A model generated the notes under the pieces. That model was not told where the DNA came from. It did no database searches and was given only the letters and a program-made list of their open reading frames with translations. Source: Mesorhizobium sp. CA8 (GTDB lineage: Bacteria; Pseudomonadota; Alphaproteobacteria; Rhizobiales; Rhizobiaceae). Taken from it: 64,000 bases of DNA. A program made the position numbers and the translations under genes. Location of the stretch: contig NZ_JAIUHG010000008.1 of NCBI RefSeq assembly GCF_020164955.1, positions 162,451 to 226,450 on the forward strand. Reading direction: 5' to 3'. Shown in pieces: positions 42,446 through 50,014 of the stretch; position 1 is the stretch's first letter, and each line of letters begins with the position of its first letter.

Positions 42446-42766
42446 TCAATATCTGCAGACGCGGATCGCCTCGTAGACCCGGTGGTGATGACGCCAGTGT
42501 CTGACATATTCGACTTGGCAACGCCTGTGCTGCCGGAAATAGTAATTCCGGTAGTAGTGCGGCCTGTAGCTGTAATATTGGTGATAGTACGGCTGATAGA
42601 TGTACCGGTCACTGTCACCGTAGGACGGTCCGTAATCCTCATAATCGTCATCATAATAGCCGTCGCCGATGCCGATCCCGAATTCGAAGCGTCCGGCGTT
42701 GGCCGGGCCGATTACGGCGGACGCCGACGCGATGGCTATAACGGAAGCGAGCAGGAGCTTTTTCAT
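42446..42766 (-). CDS. Small secreted Tyr/Asp-rich protein with CxVxxVxHWRHHHR motif
   Basis: A 106-residue exported protein. After the signal peptide (to GPANAG) comes GDGYYDDDYEDYGPSY, then Tyr-rich strands, and the C-terminal motif CQVEYVRHWRHHHRVYEAIR plus a final Cys. The same motif is in the 42910 product. The two Cys at the ends of the motif may form a disulfide. GGGAGG lies about 12 bases before the ATG; an EcfG-type promoter precedes it. Confidence 0.82.
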   Translation of the reverse strand: MKKLLLASVIAIASASAVIGPANAGRFEFGIGIGDGYYDDDYEDYGPSYGDSDRYIYQPYYHQYYSYRPHYYRNYYFRQHRRCQVEYVRHWRHHHRVYEAIRVCRY

Positions 42767-42795
42767 GACTGCCTCCCTGGGTTGATCACCCCATA

Positions 42796-42821
42796 AACGC
42801 CCGGGAGGCAGCGTATGTTCC
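42796..42821 (-). promoter_or_regulatory. EcfG-type promoter of the 42766 gene
   Basis: On the minus strand GGAAC (42821-42817), 17 bases, CGTTTA (42799-42794); 30 bases to the ATG. Confidence 0.75.
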
Positions 42822-42909
42822 GAATCGCTAATATTCGCCCGCCCACCGCTGGCGATGGGCGGGTCGTCATCTCCCCTCGCGGTGGAGATCAGCAAATTGC
42901 GGGCACTAA

Positions 42910-43221
42910 TCAGCGCTCGCAAATGCGGATTTTTTCAATGACGCGGTGGTGATGGCGCCAGTGCTTCACGATCTTGACCCGGCAATTATCGCGATAATAC
43001 CGGCTATGATAGCGAACCACATAACGCTCACGATCGGGGGCATAGTAGTCGTCGTCATCATAGATGTGCCGGTAATAGCGGTGAGGGTAGTATCCGCCAT
43101 AATAGTCGTCGTCATAGCTTGGACCGACGCCGATGCCGAGTTGCACGCCGCCGGCGCTGGCCGGCGCGATCGCGAACGCCGAGGCGATGGCGATCATCGA
43201 AGCAAGCAGAAGCTTTTTCAT
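42910..43221 (-). CDS. Small secreted Tyr/Asp-rich protein with CxVxxVxHWRHHHR motif
   Basis: A 103-residue exported protein. Signal peptide (to APASAG), then VGPSYDDDYYGGYYPHRYYR and acidic-aromatic strands, ending in CRVKIVKHWRHHHRVIEKIR and a final Cys. It is the closest relative of the 42446 product. GGAGG lies about 6 bases before the ATG. The EcfG-type promoter is 42 bases upstream. The three genes probably arose by tandem duplication. Confidence 0.82.
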   Translation of the reverse strand: MKKLLLASMIAIASAFAIAPASAGGVQLGIGVGPSYDDDYYGGYYPHRYYRHIYDDDDYYAPDRERYVVRYHSRYYRDNCRVKIVKHWRHHHRVIEKIRICER

Positions 43222-43262
43222 CGCTGCCTCCTTGAGTTTCGAGGACGCCCCTTCACAAGCTA

Positions 43263-43287
43263 AACGGTTTCGAGGTGGCCGTGTTCC
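43263..43287 (-). promoter_or_regulatory. EcfG-type promoter of the 43221 gene
   Basis: On the minus strand GGAAC (43287-43283), 16 bases, CGTTTA (43266-43261); about 41 bases to the ATG. Confidence 0.75.
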
Positions 43288-43428
43288 GAGGAAAATGCGC
43301 TGGGCTATCTCCCCTCGAGGGGCCTCAAGGAGAGAGGGCGTCGCGCTTTGTCGCATCGCACCATGCAAGGCCTGCCGTTATCGGCTATGCCGTCGCAAGC
43401 CAATTCCGGCGAACCACAGGAGCCCTCC

Positions 43429-43782
43429 ATGACAAAGAAGACCATTCTCAAGTTCGGCGCTGTCGAGCATGCCGATGGCGGCGATCTGCCGGGCTGGATC
43501 GCGGTCGAGGGTTCCCCCACCATGCAGACGGCGGTCCAGCACACCACCGAGGATGGCAAAGTGATGTCCGGCACCTGGCGCGCCTCGCCCGGCACCTATC
43601 ACGCCACCTACACCGACTATGAATTCGTCCACATGATCGCCGGCCGCATCATCATCACGCCCGATGGCGGCGAGCCGGTCGAGGTCGGCCCCGGCGATGC
43701 TTTCGTGGTAGAGGCCGATTTCAAAGGGACGTGGAAGATCCTCGAGCCGGTGACGAAGCACTTTGTCGTTGTGGTGGGCTGA
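43429..43782 (+). CDS. Cupin-domain protein (DUF861 type)
   Basis: A 117-residue protein with a cupin barrel: HATYTDYEFVHMIAGRIIIT and PVEVGPGDAFVVEADFKGTW. The FVHMIAGR ... GPGDAFVV order, with a G-x-x-D-A-F ending, is typical of the cupin_3 (DUF861) group. AGGAG lies 6 bases before the ATG at 43429. It is a single gene. Substrate or ligand unknown. Confidence 0.87.
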   Translation: MTKKTILKFGAVEHADGGDLPGWIAVEGSPTMQTAVQHTTEDGKVMSGTWRASPGTYHATYTDYEFVHMIAGRIIITPDGGEPVEVGPGDAFVVEADFKGTWKILEPVTKHFVVVVG

Positions 43783-43789
43783 GGCTGGT

Positions 43790-43836
43790 AATCTCCCCCC
43801 TCGAGGGGGAGATGTCGCCGAAGGCGACAGAGGGGG
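43790..43836. repeat. Mesorhizobium-type palindromic repeat
   Basis: Two neighbouring hairpins: ATCTCCCCC (43791-43799)/GGGGGAGAT (43805-43813) and GTCGCC (43814-43819)/GGCGAC (43823-43828), followed by AGAGGGGG. Relatives are at 39138-39200 and 63121-63143, and degenerate copies near 41930, 42870 and 43306. Confidence 0.8.
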
Positions 43837-43929
43837 TCGCCGCGCGTGAAGCGCCGACGCCCCTCCGGTCCTCATCCTCGGGTCAAGCATGACGAAGGAG
43901 TGGGCGCCGCTACCGCCCCACTTTCGAAA

Positions 43930-45975
43930 TCACCCTTTTTTCCACCTCCGGCTCAACGATTTCGCGAAGGGCGTCGCCATATGGTGCTGGTCGCGGAAGG
44001 CGAGCTTGCCGTCGATGAAGACGTGGCAGGTGGTAGCGCTGCAGAAGCGGTCGGTGAGGTCGACATAGGACGCGTTGGGGACGCTGGTTACGATCTCGCG
44101 TTCCAACCTGGCCATCTTGTCGTTGGCGGCATAGGCCCGCGTCTGGTCGCAGCGCGAGGGCCTTTCGTTCCGCCAAAGCGCCCGCGCCACGCAGGTGTCG
44201 ACATTCGCGTTGTTGAACGGCACGTCGCGGATGAAGGCGACCTTGAGGCCGGCCTGGCTCAGGCTGGTGAGCGTGGAGCGCAGGCCGGCCCGCCAGTCGG
44301 CGTCCTGGCTGTCCGTATCGCCTCCGCCTCCGCCGCCCGCCATCTTGCGTCCGCTGGTCAGCGCCAGCTCCGAGATGACCACCAGCGCCGGCCTTGCCCC
44401 AATGATCTCCTTGATCGCCTGCTCGCGCCAGCGGTCGCATTCCGAGTAGGCGCGCTTGAGCTCGGATGACCAGACGCTGATGCGCGAGGCGCGGCAGGAA
44501 TTCTTCAGCCAGGTCACCACCCGGTAACCGTTTTTCCGGCCCGCCTCGATCAGCGGCGTCGACCAGTGGTCGGCGTGGGAATCGCCGAACAGGGCGATAG
44601 TGCGCCTGCCGTCGCCGAACACACAAGGGGTCGGCGTCACCGTCTCATAGTCCTGCACGCAGCCCGCCCTGGCGCGGGTCGTGGAAGGTTCCGCGGCACT
44701 CGCCGCGATGATGCGCTGCTCCGGATCGAGGTCGTGCACGGCGAGCCTCGCATTGCCGTAAGCGGCTGCGACGCCGGTGCCGGTCAGGAGGAGGGCCGGC
44801 ACCAGCGCCCGCGCCGCATCGGCCATCAGCCAGCCGCTGCGACGGATCGGGTTCTCGATGAGGTGATAGCTGAGGATGGACAGCGCGAGGGTCAGCGCAA
44901 GGCAGTAGAGCCGCTCGGCGGGTGTCAGCTCCGGCGCCAGCATGCCGGCATAGACAATGACCGGCCAATGCCAGAGATAGAGCGAATAGGAGAGCCTGCC
45001 GATCCATTGCAAAGGCGGCAGCGCCAGGGCGGCGTTCACGCAGTTCCGTTTGGAATTGCGCAAACGAGGAGTGCCGTCCCTGGCGCCGGCCGCTCCCGCC
45101 TTGAGCAGAAGGACCGTACCGACCACAGGCAGAAGCGCCAGAAAGCCGGGGAAGGGAGCGTCCTCGCTGAAGGTGAGATAAGCGACCCCGATCATCGCCA
45201 GTCCGGTCAGGCTCAACGCCCGCCCCAGCCGCGGGCGTTCGTGCAACAGCCGCGCGGGCACCATCGATGCGAGGCCGCCGGCGGGAAATTCCCATGCGCG
45301 CAGCGGCGAAAAGTAGAAGGCCCAGGGCTGCGATACGCTCGTCACCCAGGCGCAGAGAACAAAGGAAGCGAGGCCAGTAGCGGAGATCGCGACCATGATG
45401 GCGCGCTTGCCGGGCTTCACCCAGGCGGCCAGCATCAGCAGCGCCGGCCAGGCCAGATAGAATTGCTCCTCGACCGACAGCGACCAATAGTGGATGAACG
45501 GATTGCTCGTGGCGTCATTGGCGAAATAGTCGAACGACCAGCGGATAAGCCACAGATTGATCATATAAGCGGAGGCGAACATCGCGCCCTTGGAATAGAG
45601 TGCCTGCTCCTCCGGCGACAGGATGATCGCGCCCGCGGCAAGCGTTGCGGCGATGACGAAAAGCGCCGCTGGCAGCAGCCGCCGCGCGCGCCGGGCATAA
45701 AAACGCAACAGGTCAAGCCGGCCGGTTTCGGAGATTTCGGCGACGAGATGGCGGGTGATCAGATAGCCCGAGATGACGAAGAAGATGTCGACCCCGGCAA
45801 AGCCGCCGGGCAGCGCGGTCAGGCCGAAATGGAAGGCGACCACGCCCGCCACGGCCAGCGCCCGTAACCCTTCTATGTCGGGTCGGAAATCCTGCGCCGA
45901 TGCTGACACGAAACACGAACCTCGCAACGTTCGTTCGTATCCCGCCTGGGGGAAAACTTGCGCCTGCGGGCTCAT
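43930..45975 (-). CDS. OafA/YrhL-type acyltransferase with SGNH domain
   Basis: About 681 residues. The N-terminal half is an acyltransferase-3 membrane domain of ten or more helices: RPDIEGLRALAVAGVVAFHF, FFVISGYLITRHL, the RARRLLPAALF segment and YSLYLWHWP. The C-terminal part (about 450-680) is an SGNH hydrolase domain with the nucleophile Ser in ALFGDSHADHW and the late D-x-x-H in FRDQHH. Such proteins O-acetylate surface polysaccharides. The start is uncertain: ATG 45975 or GTG 45909 are both possible. Confidence 0.93.
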   Translation of the reverse strand: MSPQAQVFPQAGYERTLRGSCFVSASAQDFRPDIEGLRALAVAGVVAFHFGLTALPGGFAGVDIFFVISGYLITRHLVAEISETGRLDLLRFYARRARRLLPAALFVIAATLAAGAIILSPEEQALYSKGAMFASAYMINLWLIRWSFDYFANDATSNPFIHYWSLSVEEQFYLAWPALLMLAAWVKPGKRAIMVAISATGLASFVLCAWVTSVSQPWAFYFSPLRAWEFPAGGLASMVPARLLHERPRLGRALSLTGLAMIGVAYLTFSEDAPFPGFLALLPVVGTVLLLKAGAAGARDGTPRLRNSKRNCVNAALALPPLQWIGRLSYSLYLWHWPVIVYAGMLAPELTPAERLYCLALTLALSILSYHLIENPIRRSGWLMADAARALVPALLLTGTGVAAAYGNARLAVHDLDPEQRIIAASAAEPSTTRARAGCVQDYETVTPTPCVFGDGRRTIALFGDSHADHWSTPLIEAGRKNGYRVVTWLKNSCRASRISVWSSELKRAYSECDRWREQAIKEIIGARPALVVISELALTSGRKMAGGGGGGDTDSQDADWRAGLRSTLTSLSQAGLKVAFIRDVPFNNANVDTCVARALWRNERPSRCDQTRAYAANDKMARLEREIVTSVPNASYVDLTDRFCSATTCHVFIDGKLAFRDQHHMATPFAKSLSRRWKKG

Positions 45976-46187
45976 ATCGCAATGCAACAAATCTAACGCA
46001 GTGCAACATAAGGGGAGGATGGCCGCGGATGGCTGGGCCGGCGCCGGCCGAGCCCGGCTCTCAGGCTGTTGGTTCCGCCCTCCGGCCGTTACCCGACAAT
46101 CCCCGTATGGTGAACAACCTAAAGGGCCACCGGAACGGCTACTTTGTCTTATGCGGTTGACCGCCGAGCGCAGTTCCCCGAATTGCT

Positions 46188-46409
46188 CTAGAAGTGAAGG
46201 TCCAGCGGCTGCGGATAGGCTTGGCCCGGATCGGCGTTCTTCGATGTCAGGGGCGCCGAGGGCACGATGCCCCCGGTGGCCGTCTTATCGAGCAGCGGCC
46301 GACTTTTCTCGTTGCAGGTCTTTGTCTCGGTCAGCGGTTTTTTTGTTTTGGCCTCGGCGGCTTGCGACAGCGCAACCGCAACGAGGAGCGCGGATAAAAC
46401 GAGTTTCAT
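46188..46409 (-). CDS. Small secreted hypothetical protein
   Basis: A 73-residue exported protein: signal peptide KLVLSALLVAVALSQAAEA (residues 2-20) and a short mature part TKKPLTETKTCNEKSRPLLD with one Cys, ending QPLDLHF. GGGGAG lies 3-8 bases before the ATG at 46409. No relatives recognised. Confidence 0.7.
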   Translation of the reverse strand: MKLVLSALLVAVALSQAAEAKTKKPLTETKTCNEKSRPLLDKTATGGIVPSAPLTSKNADPGQAYPQPLDLHF

Positions 46410-46657
46410 GATCTCCCCTGTATTCATCCCGAACGTATTCATCCCGATGCGGACCCTAGCGCCGGTCGCCAGGTCGCAAAGACGGCGTGCGTGGAAGGCT
46501 GTGGAATTCTCTGGATTTCCTGTGATATTAGGAAATGGAAATAAGCATACGGCAACGGAGATGTTTGCCGGCGTGCTGAATGAATCGTGGGCAATTCGTC
46601 TATTCCCGCCACGCGCCGAGACGCTCTGGCGGCGAAAGGCGCCGAGGGGTTTGTGGC

Positions 46658-47593
46658 ATGGCGCAGCACATCGCGCAAAAATTAAGGCTGACTTCGGCTT
46701 TGCTGGGGACGGTGACCCGAAAAGATCTCGCGGCGGCGTTCCGCGCCGTCAATCCCAGAACGGCATTCGATATCGGCCGCGCCGACAAGTGGCTGCAGGG
46801 TCGGGCTCATCCGCGCGAGCTCAGCGTCTACGAGGACTGGGCAAAGCTGCTGCAGCTGGAGCAGCCGGGCGTGTGGATCGCTGAAAGCGATCTGCCGAGC
46901 TTCACCGCCACCGTCTGCGCCCGTCACGGTAAGGACCGGGGCGCGCTCGAACGGCTCGCCGCGCAGCAGTTCGAGGCAGCCTCTGCGCATGACGACCGCG
47001 CCCAGAGCATCGCGCTGATCGGAAGCTATGCCTGCTATTCGCGCGCCTGGTCGCCCTACTATCGCGGTCAGCTTATCAAGGGTAGCCTGTCGATCGAAGC
47101 GGGACCGGGCGTGCACGGCCTCACCGCCCATTACCGCGAGGCCTTGCCGACCGGCCAGCTCGTTCTGGGCGGCCCCGTGACGCCCGCGAAGCGCGGCCTG
47201 TATGTCCATGTCAGGGAGGTCGGCGGCGACGCCCAGTTCTTCTTCAGCCTGTTCCCCCAGTCACAGCCGGGTAGCGTGCTCGGCGGCTATATGTGTGGCA
47301 CAGCCATCATCGGCCCGGAGGCGCAGCCCTCGTTCACCAGGATCCTCATGGTGCGCCTGCGCGATCCGGTGCCTGGCGCCCCAGCATGGGGAGGATATCT
47401 GCTTCCGCAGGGGTCGATCGCAGCCGACCTGGCGGCGCTCGGCACAGCGATAGAGCATCCGGAAACTGTCGACCGGCTGGTCGGCCGGTTCCTGGGAGCC
47501 GACGGCGAAGGCGACGTCGGCCAGATCCCGCCGGCCGAGTTCCGCGCCATCCTTGACGTGTTCGACCGCCAATGGCTGCGGCACGCCGGCTGA
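46658..47593 (+). CDS. Hypothetical protein with N-terminal helix-turn-helix-like segment
   Basis: A 311-residue soluble protein. The first 80 residues (TRKDLAAAFRAVNPRTAFDI, DKWLQGRAHPRELSVYEDWA) look like a DNA-binding or regulator-type helical domain. The rest is a mixed alpha/beta part with GSLSIEAGPGVHGLTAHY and RGLYVHVREVGGDAQFFFSL. The start at 46658 has GAGGGG at 9 bases. I do not recognise the family; a transcriptional role is a guess from the N-terminus only. Confidence 0.75.
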   Translation: MAQHIAQKLRLTSALLGTVTRKDLAAAFRAVNPRTAFDIGRADKWLQGRAHPRELSVYEDWAKLLQLEQPGVWIAESDLPSFTATVCARHGKDRGALERLAAQQFEAASAHDDRAQSIALIGSYACYSRAWSPYYRGQLIKGSLSIEAGPGVHGLTAHYREALPTGQLVLGGPVTPAKRGLYVHVREVGGDAQFFFSLFPQSQPGSVLGGYMCGTAIIGPEAQPSFTRILMVRLRDPVPGAPAWGGYLLPQGSIAADLAALGTAIEHPETVDRLVGRFLGADGEGDVGQIPPAEFRAILDVFDRQWLRHAG

Positions 47594-47665
47594 CGCTTCG
47601 CCTTAGCTGGCTGATGCGCCGATCGGCTCGCCAGTCAAATTTCTTCCGCTTGATGGCTGGTCGCC

Positions 47666-47830
47666 TCACTCTCGTCGCTTGACGTGGAGCACGCGGAGCA
47701 TAGTTGCTGTCCTGATCTTGCCTTCGACCGGGTCGAGACAGCCGATGAAGAAGCCATATTGCAAACCGACGCTGGCCAGACGTGACAGGCTTTCGGCGGT
47801 GACTGCGGCCTTGCCGTCCTCCGGCTTCAC
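47666..47830 (-). CDS. Small ORF next to a palindromic operator-like site
   Basis: A 54-residue ORF starting at GTG 47830 (KPEDGKAAVTAESLSRLASVG, then LQYGFFIGCLDPVEGKIRTA and VLHVKRRE). Codon use is coding-like. The palindrome GTTCTGAGAATTTCAGAAC abuts the start directly, so the mRNA may be leaderless or the site may repress it. There is no ribosome site and an in-frame stop lies four codons upstream. Product not recognised. Confidence 0.4.
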   Translation of the reverse strand: MKPEDGKAAVTAESLSRLASVGLQYGFFIGCLDPVEGKIRTATMLRVLHVKRRE

Positions 47831-47849
47831 GTTCTGAGAATTTCAGAAC
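47831..47849. promoter_or_regulatory. Palindrome GTTCTGAGAATTTCAGAAC
   Basis: 7-base arms (GTTCTGA/TCAGAAC) around a 5-base centre, touching the GTG of the 54-residue ORF. It looks like a dimeric repressor site. Confidence 0.45.
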
Positions 47850-48344
47850 GCAAAAGCAGGCTCGATTTGTTTAAGCGAGCTGTTCTTATAAGCTGGAAAC
47901 GTTGCCCGGCCAGGAGCGGGCGGCACACTTCGAAGGTGCCCGCCCGTCCGGCGCCGCCGCCAAGCTGCTGAAACCCCGTCCGTCCCCAACAGCAACGGTC
48001 ATGGCGTGACCAGCGGTTGCGGATTGCCATTCGGGCGGTGTCCTGTCAACGCTGCCGGCAACCGCTTGGGAGCGCCTTTTTAGTCGTCTTTTGGTGCCCG
48101 AAGCATGCGTTTGCAGCCATGCCAGAGCCCCGCCGAGAAGCTCTGAATGGCGGAATTCCGGGCCTTTCCGATGGCCGCAGGCCGCGCCGTACACATAGGC
48201 TTATCCGCTTGAACAAGCTGATTTTTCGCCGGCCGGCCTGCCTCTTCGGCCTCGACTTTTTTTGGGTGTAATTCGGCAGCGCAGCACCGGCGCCTGGCGA
48301 CGACGGGGTCCTTGAAAGCGGCATCCGGCGCATCTGTGATCCGC
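47850..48344. other. Stretch without a recognised gene
   Basis: Open frames here have no ribosome site and atypical composition. No repeat, tRNA or hairpin of note was seen, apart from AT-rich DNA near 47870-47895. Confidence 0.4.
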
Positions 48345-48764
48345 TCATGAAAGATGTGATAGAATGTCGCCAGCGAATGGGGGAAGTTGCGATGACCAAT
48401 TGGTTGTTCGAAGTTCTTGCCAGACGGCGGTCATGGCTGGATCGGGTCCCATTGGGGCTGCTTGTCTTTCTGGCGACCTTGGTTGCAGCGCTGATGGGCG
48501 CCGCCGGCGCCTAAGCGCCACGGAGCAAAAGCGGTCGCTATTTCCTTGTCCGACCGCCTTGAATTCGAAAATCGCGGGCCTGAGCCTCACCGGCCGCGGC
48601 CGCTCGGTAAGATCGACCACACGCACCCATCTGTCGGCGCCGGCGCGCAAGGTGACTTTCTGGCCAAGCGCCTTCTCAGCCGCCTCGAAAGGTGTCTTGG
48701 CTTCTATCGAATGGACCGCGACGACGGCTTCGCCGTTTATCTCCTCGACGCGATAGGTTTTCAT
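48345..48764 (-). CDS. Small hypothetical protein, 3' end uncertain
   Basis: From ATG 48764 (GGAAACGGGC before it) a 139-residue frame begins MKTYRVEEINGEAVVAVHSI and continues KTPFEAAEKALGQKVTLRAG, RWVRVVDLTERPRPVRLRPA, all coding-like and similar in style to small rhizobial proteins of about 80 residues. After about residue 80 (FEFKAVGQG) composition changes and the frame runs antisense to the 48392-48514 ORF, so the stop may have been lost. Function unknown. Confidence 0.5.
   Translation of the reverse strand: MKTYRVEEINGEAVVAVHSIEAKTPFEAAEKALGQKVTLRAGADRWVRVVDLTERPRPVRLRPAIFEFKAVGQGNSDRFCSVALRRRRRPSALQPRSPERQAAPMGPDPAMTAVWQELRTTNWSSQLPPFAGDILSHLS
48392..48514 (+). CDS. Small membrane-protein ORF antisense to the 48764 gene's 3' end
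   Basis: A 40-residue ORF (MTNWLFEVLARRRSWLDRVP then a helix GLLVFLATLVAALMGAAGA). GGGGGAAG lies 5 bases before ATG. It has one membrane helix. Because it overlaps the doubtful 3' part of the minus-strand gene, either could be false; the ribosome site and helix favour this one. Confidence 0.4.
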   Translation: MTNWLFEVLARRRSWLDRVPLGLLVFLATLVAALMGAAGA

Positions 48765-48952
48765 GCCCGTTTCCAGGGCGCCCGCCGTTTCGCTTCTCGC
48801 GCAGCATCCCGTAGCCGCGCAGGCCGGTTCCGTTGCAGGCTGGCAGGAAACCTGTTGTCCAGGGCAATTGTCGCGAAATGCGCCAACGAGATAGCACTGC
48901 CGTTCGACGCTACCTGCTTCTCGCATTCGAACACATTTCCGGCGCCGGCTTT

Positions 48953-49882
48953 TCAGGGCATGGGTTTCTCGTCCCGGTGAAGTGGCGGAAAGGGAAGGCG
49001 ACACACCTCTTTCACCAGCCCGCGCAGCCAGCGATGCGCCGGATCGACCTCGAGCCTCGGATGCCACAAGAGCGAGATGGTCAGCGCGGCGAGCTTTACC
49101 GGCAGCGTGAAGGTGAACAGCCCGTCGCGCAGGGTGCCGGTATAGCGCTCCGGCACGGTGGCGATGAGGTCGGAGCCGCGCGCCAATGCCAGCGCTTCGG
49201 CAAAGCCGCCGACCACGGTCGCAACCTTTCGCGTCAGTCCGGCGAGCTCCAAGGCGTCGTCTACCGGGCCGCGGTCGAGGCCGCGGCGAGAGATCAGTAT
49301 GTGCCGGGCGGCGGCGAAGCGGGCGGCGGTGATACGGCCTTCGCTTAACGGATGGCCGGCGCGCACGACGCCGACGAAGCGGTCGCGGAACAGCGCCTGC
49401 GCGCGCACCTCCGGGCCCGTCGAACCGCCGACCACGCCGGTCTCCAGATCGACCGCGCCCTCGCGCATCGGGCCGCTGTCCTTGTCGGGCTTGGGCACGA
49501 AGCGCAATTGCACGCCCGGCGCTTCCTCGGCCACACGGGCCAGCAGCGCCGGGCCGAAATTCTCGACGAAACCGTCGCTGTTGCGGAGCGTGAAGCTGCG
49601 GTCAAGCCGCGCAAGGTCGAGCCGCTCGGCGGGCCGCAGCACCGCTTCCGCCTCCCTCACTAGTCGCCCGACCTCAGCGCCGAGCTCGACGGCGCGCGGC
49701 GTCGGCACCAGGCCGCGCCCGGCGCGCACCAGAAGCGGATCGCCGGTCGCCGTGCGCAGCCTCGCCAGAGCCCGGCTCATCGCCGAAGGGCTGAGTTTCA
49801 GGCGTCGCGCGGCTCGGGCGACGCTGCCTTCGGCAAGCAGCACATCCAGAGTGGCGAGCAGGTTGAGATCGGGTCCCGACAT
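48953..49882 (-). CDS. LysR-family transcriptional regulator
   Basis: A 309-residue LysR protein. N-terminal helix-turn-helix (residues 4-62): DLNLLATLDVLLAEGSVARA, LSPSAMSRALARLR, GDPLLVRAGRGLVPT. The C-terminal effector domain (90-300) is complete. It is divergent from the MFS transporter gene (50015) with 132 bases between, the classical LysR-target arrangement, so it probably controls that exporter. The start at 49882 is chosen by family alignment. Confidence 0.92.
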   Translation of the reverse strand: MSGPDLNLLATLDVLLAEGSVARAARRLKLSPSAMSRALARLRTATGDPLLVRAGRGLVPTPRAVELGAEVGRLVREAEAVLRPAERLDLARLDRSFTLRNSDGFVENFGPALLARVAEEAPGVQLRFVPKPDKDSGPMREGAVDLETGVVGGSTGPEVRAQALFRDRFVGVVRAGHPLSEGRITAARFAAARHILISRRGLDRGPVDDALELAGLTRKVATVVGGFAEALALARGSDLIATVPERYTGTLRDGLFTFTLPVKLAALTISLLWHPRLEVDPAHRWLRGLVKEVCRLPFPPLHRDEKPMP

Positions 49883-50014
49883 GGCGAAACCATAGCACGG
49901 ATCCGCCAAAGCGACATGGCGTCTGATGCACTATTCAAGTGCAAATGCTGCGCGTTCCGCCATGTCACGCCCACGCTTATCTTCCCGGCAAGTTCAACCA
50001 ACGGAGAAGAAATC

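Noticed and set aside
44566..45867. Plus-strand open frame of 433 codons opposite the acyltransferase
   Set aside because: Shadow of the acyltransferase gene; rich in Gln/Arg/Gly and unlike any family.
48046..48399. Minus-strand open frame of 117 codons
   Set aside because: No ribosome site, basic low-quality composition, no motif; treated as noise.
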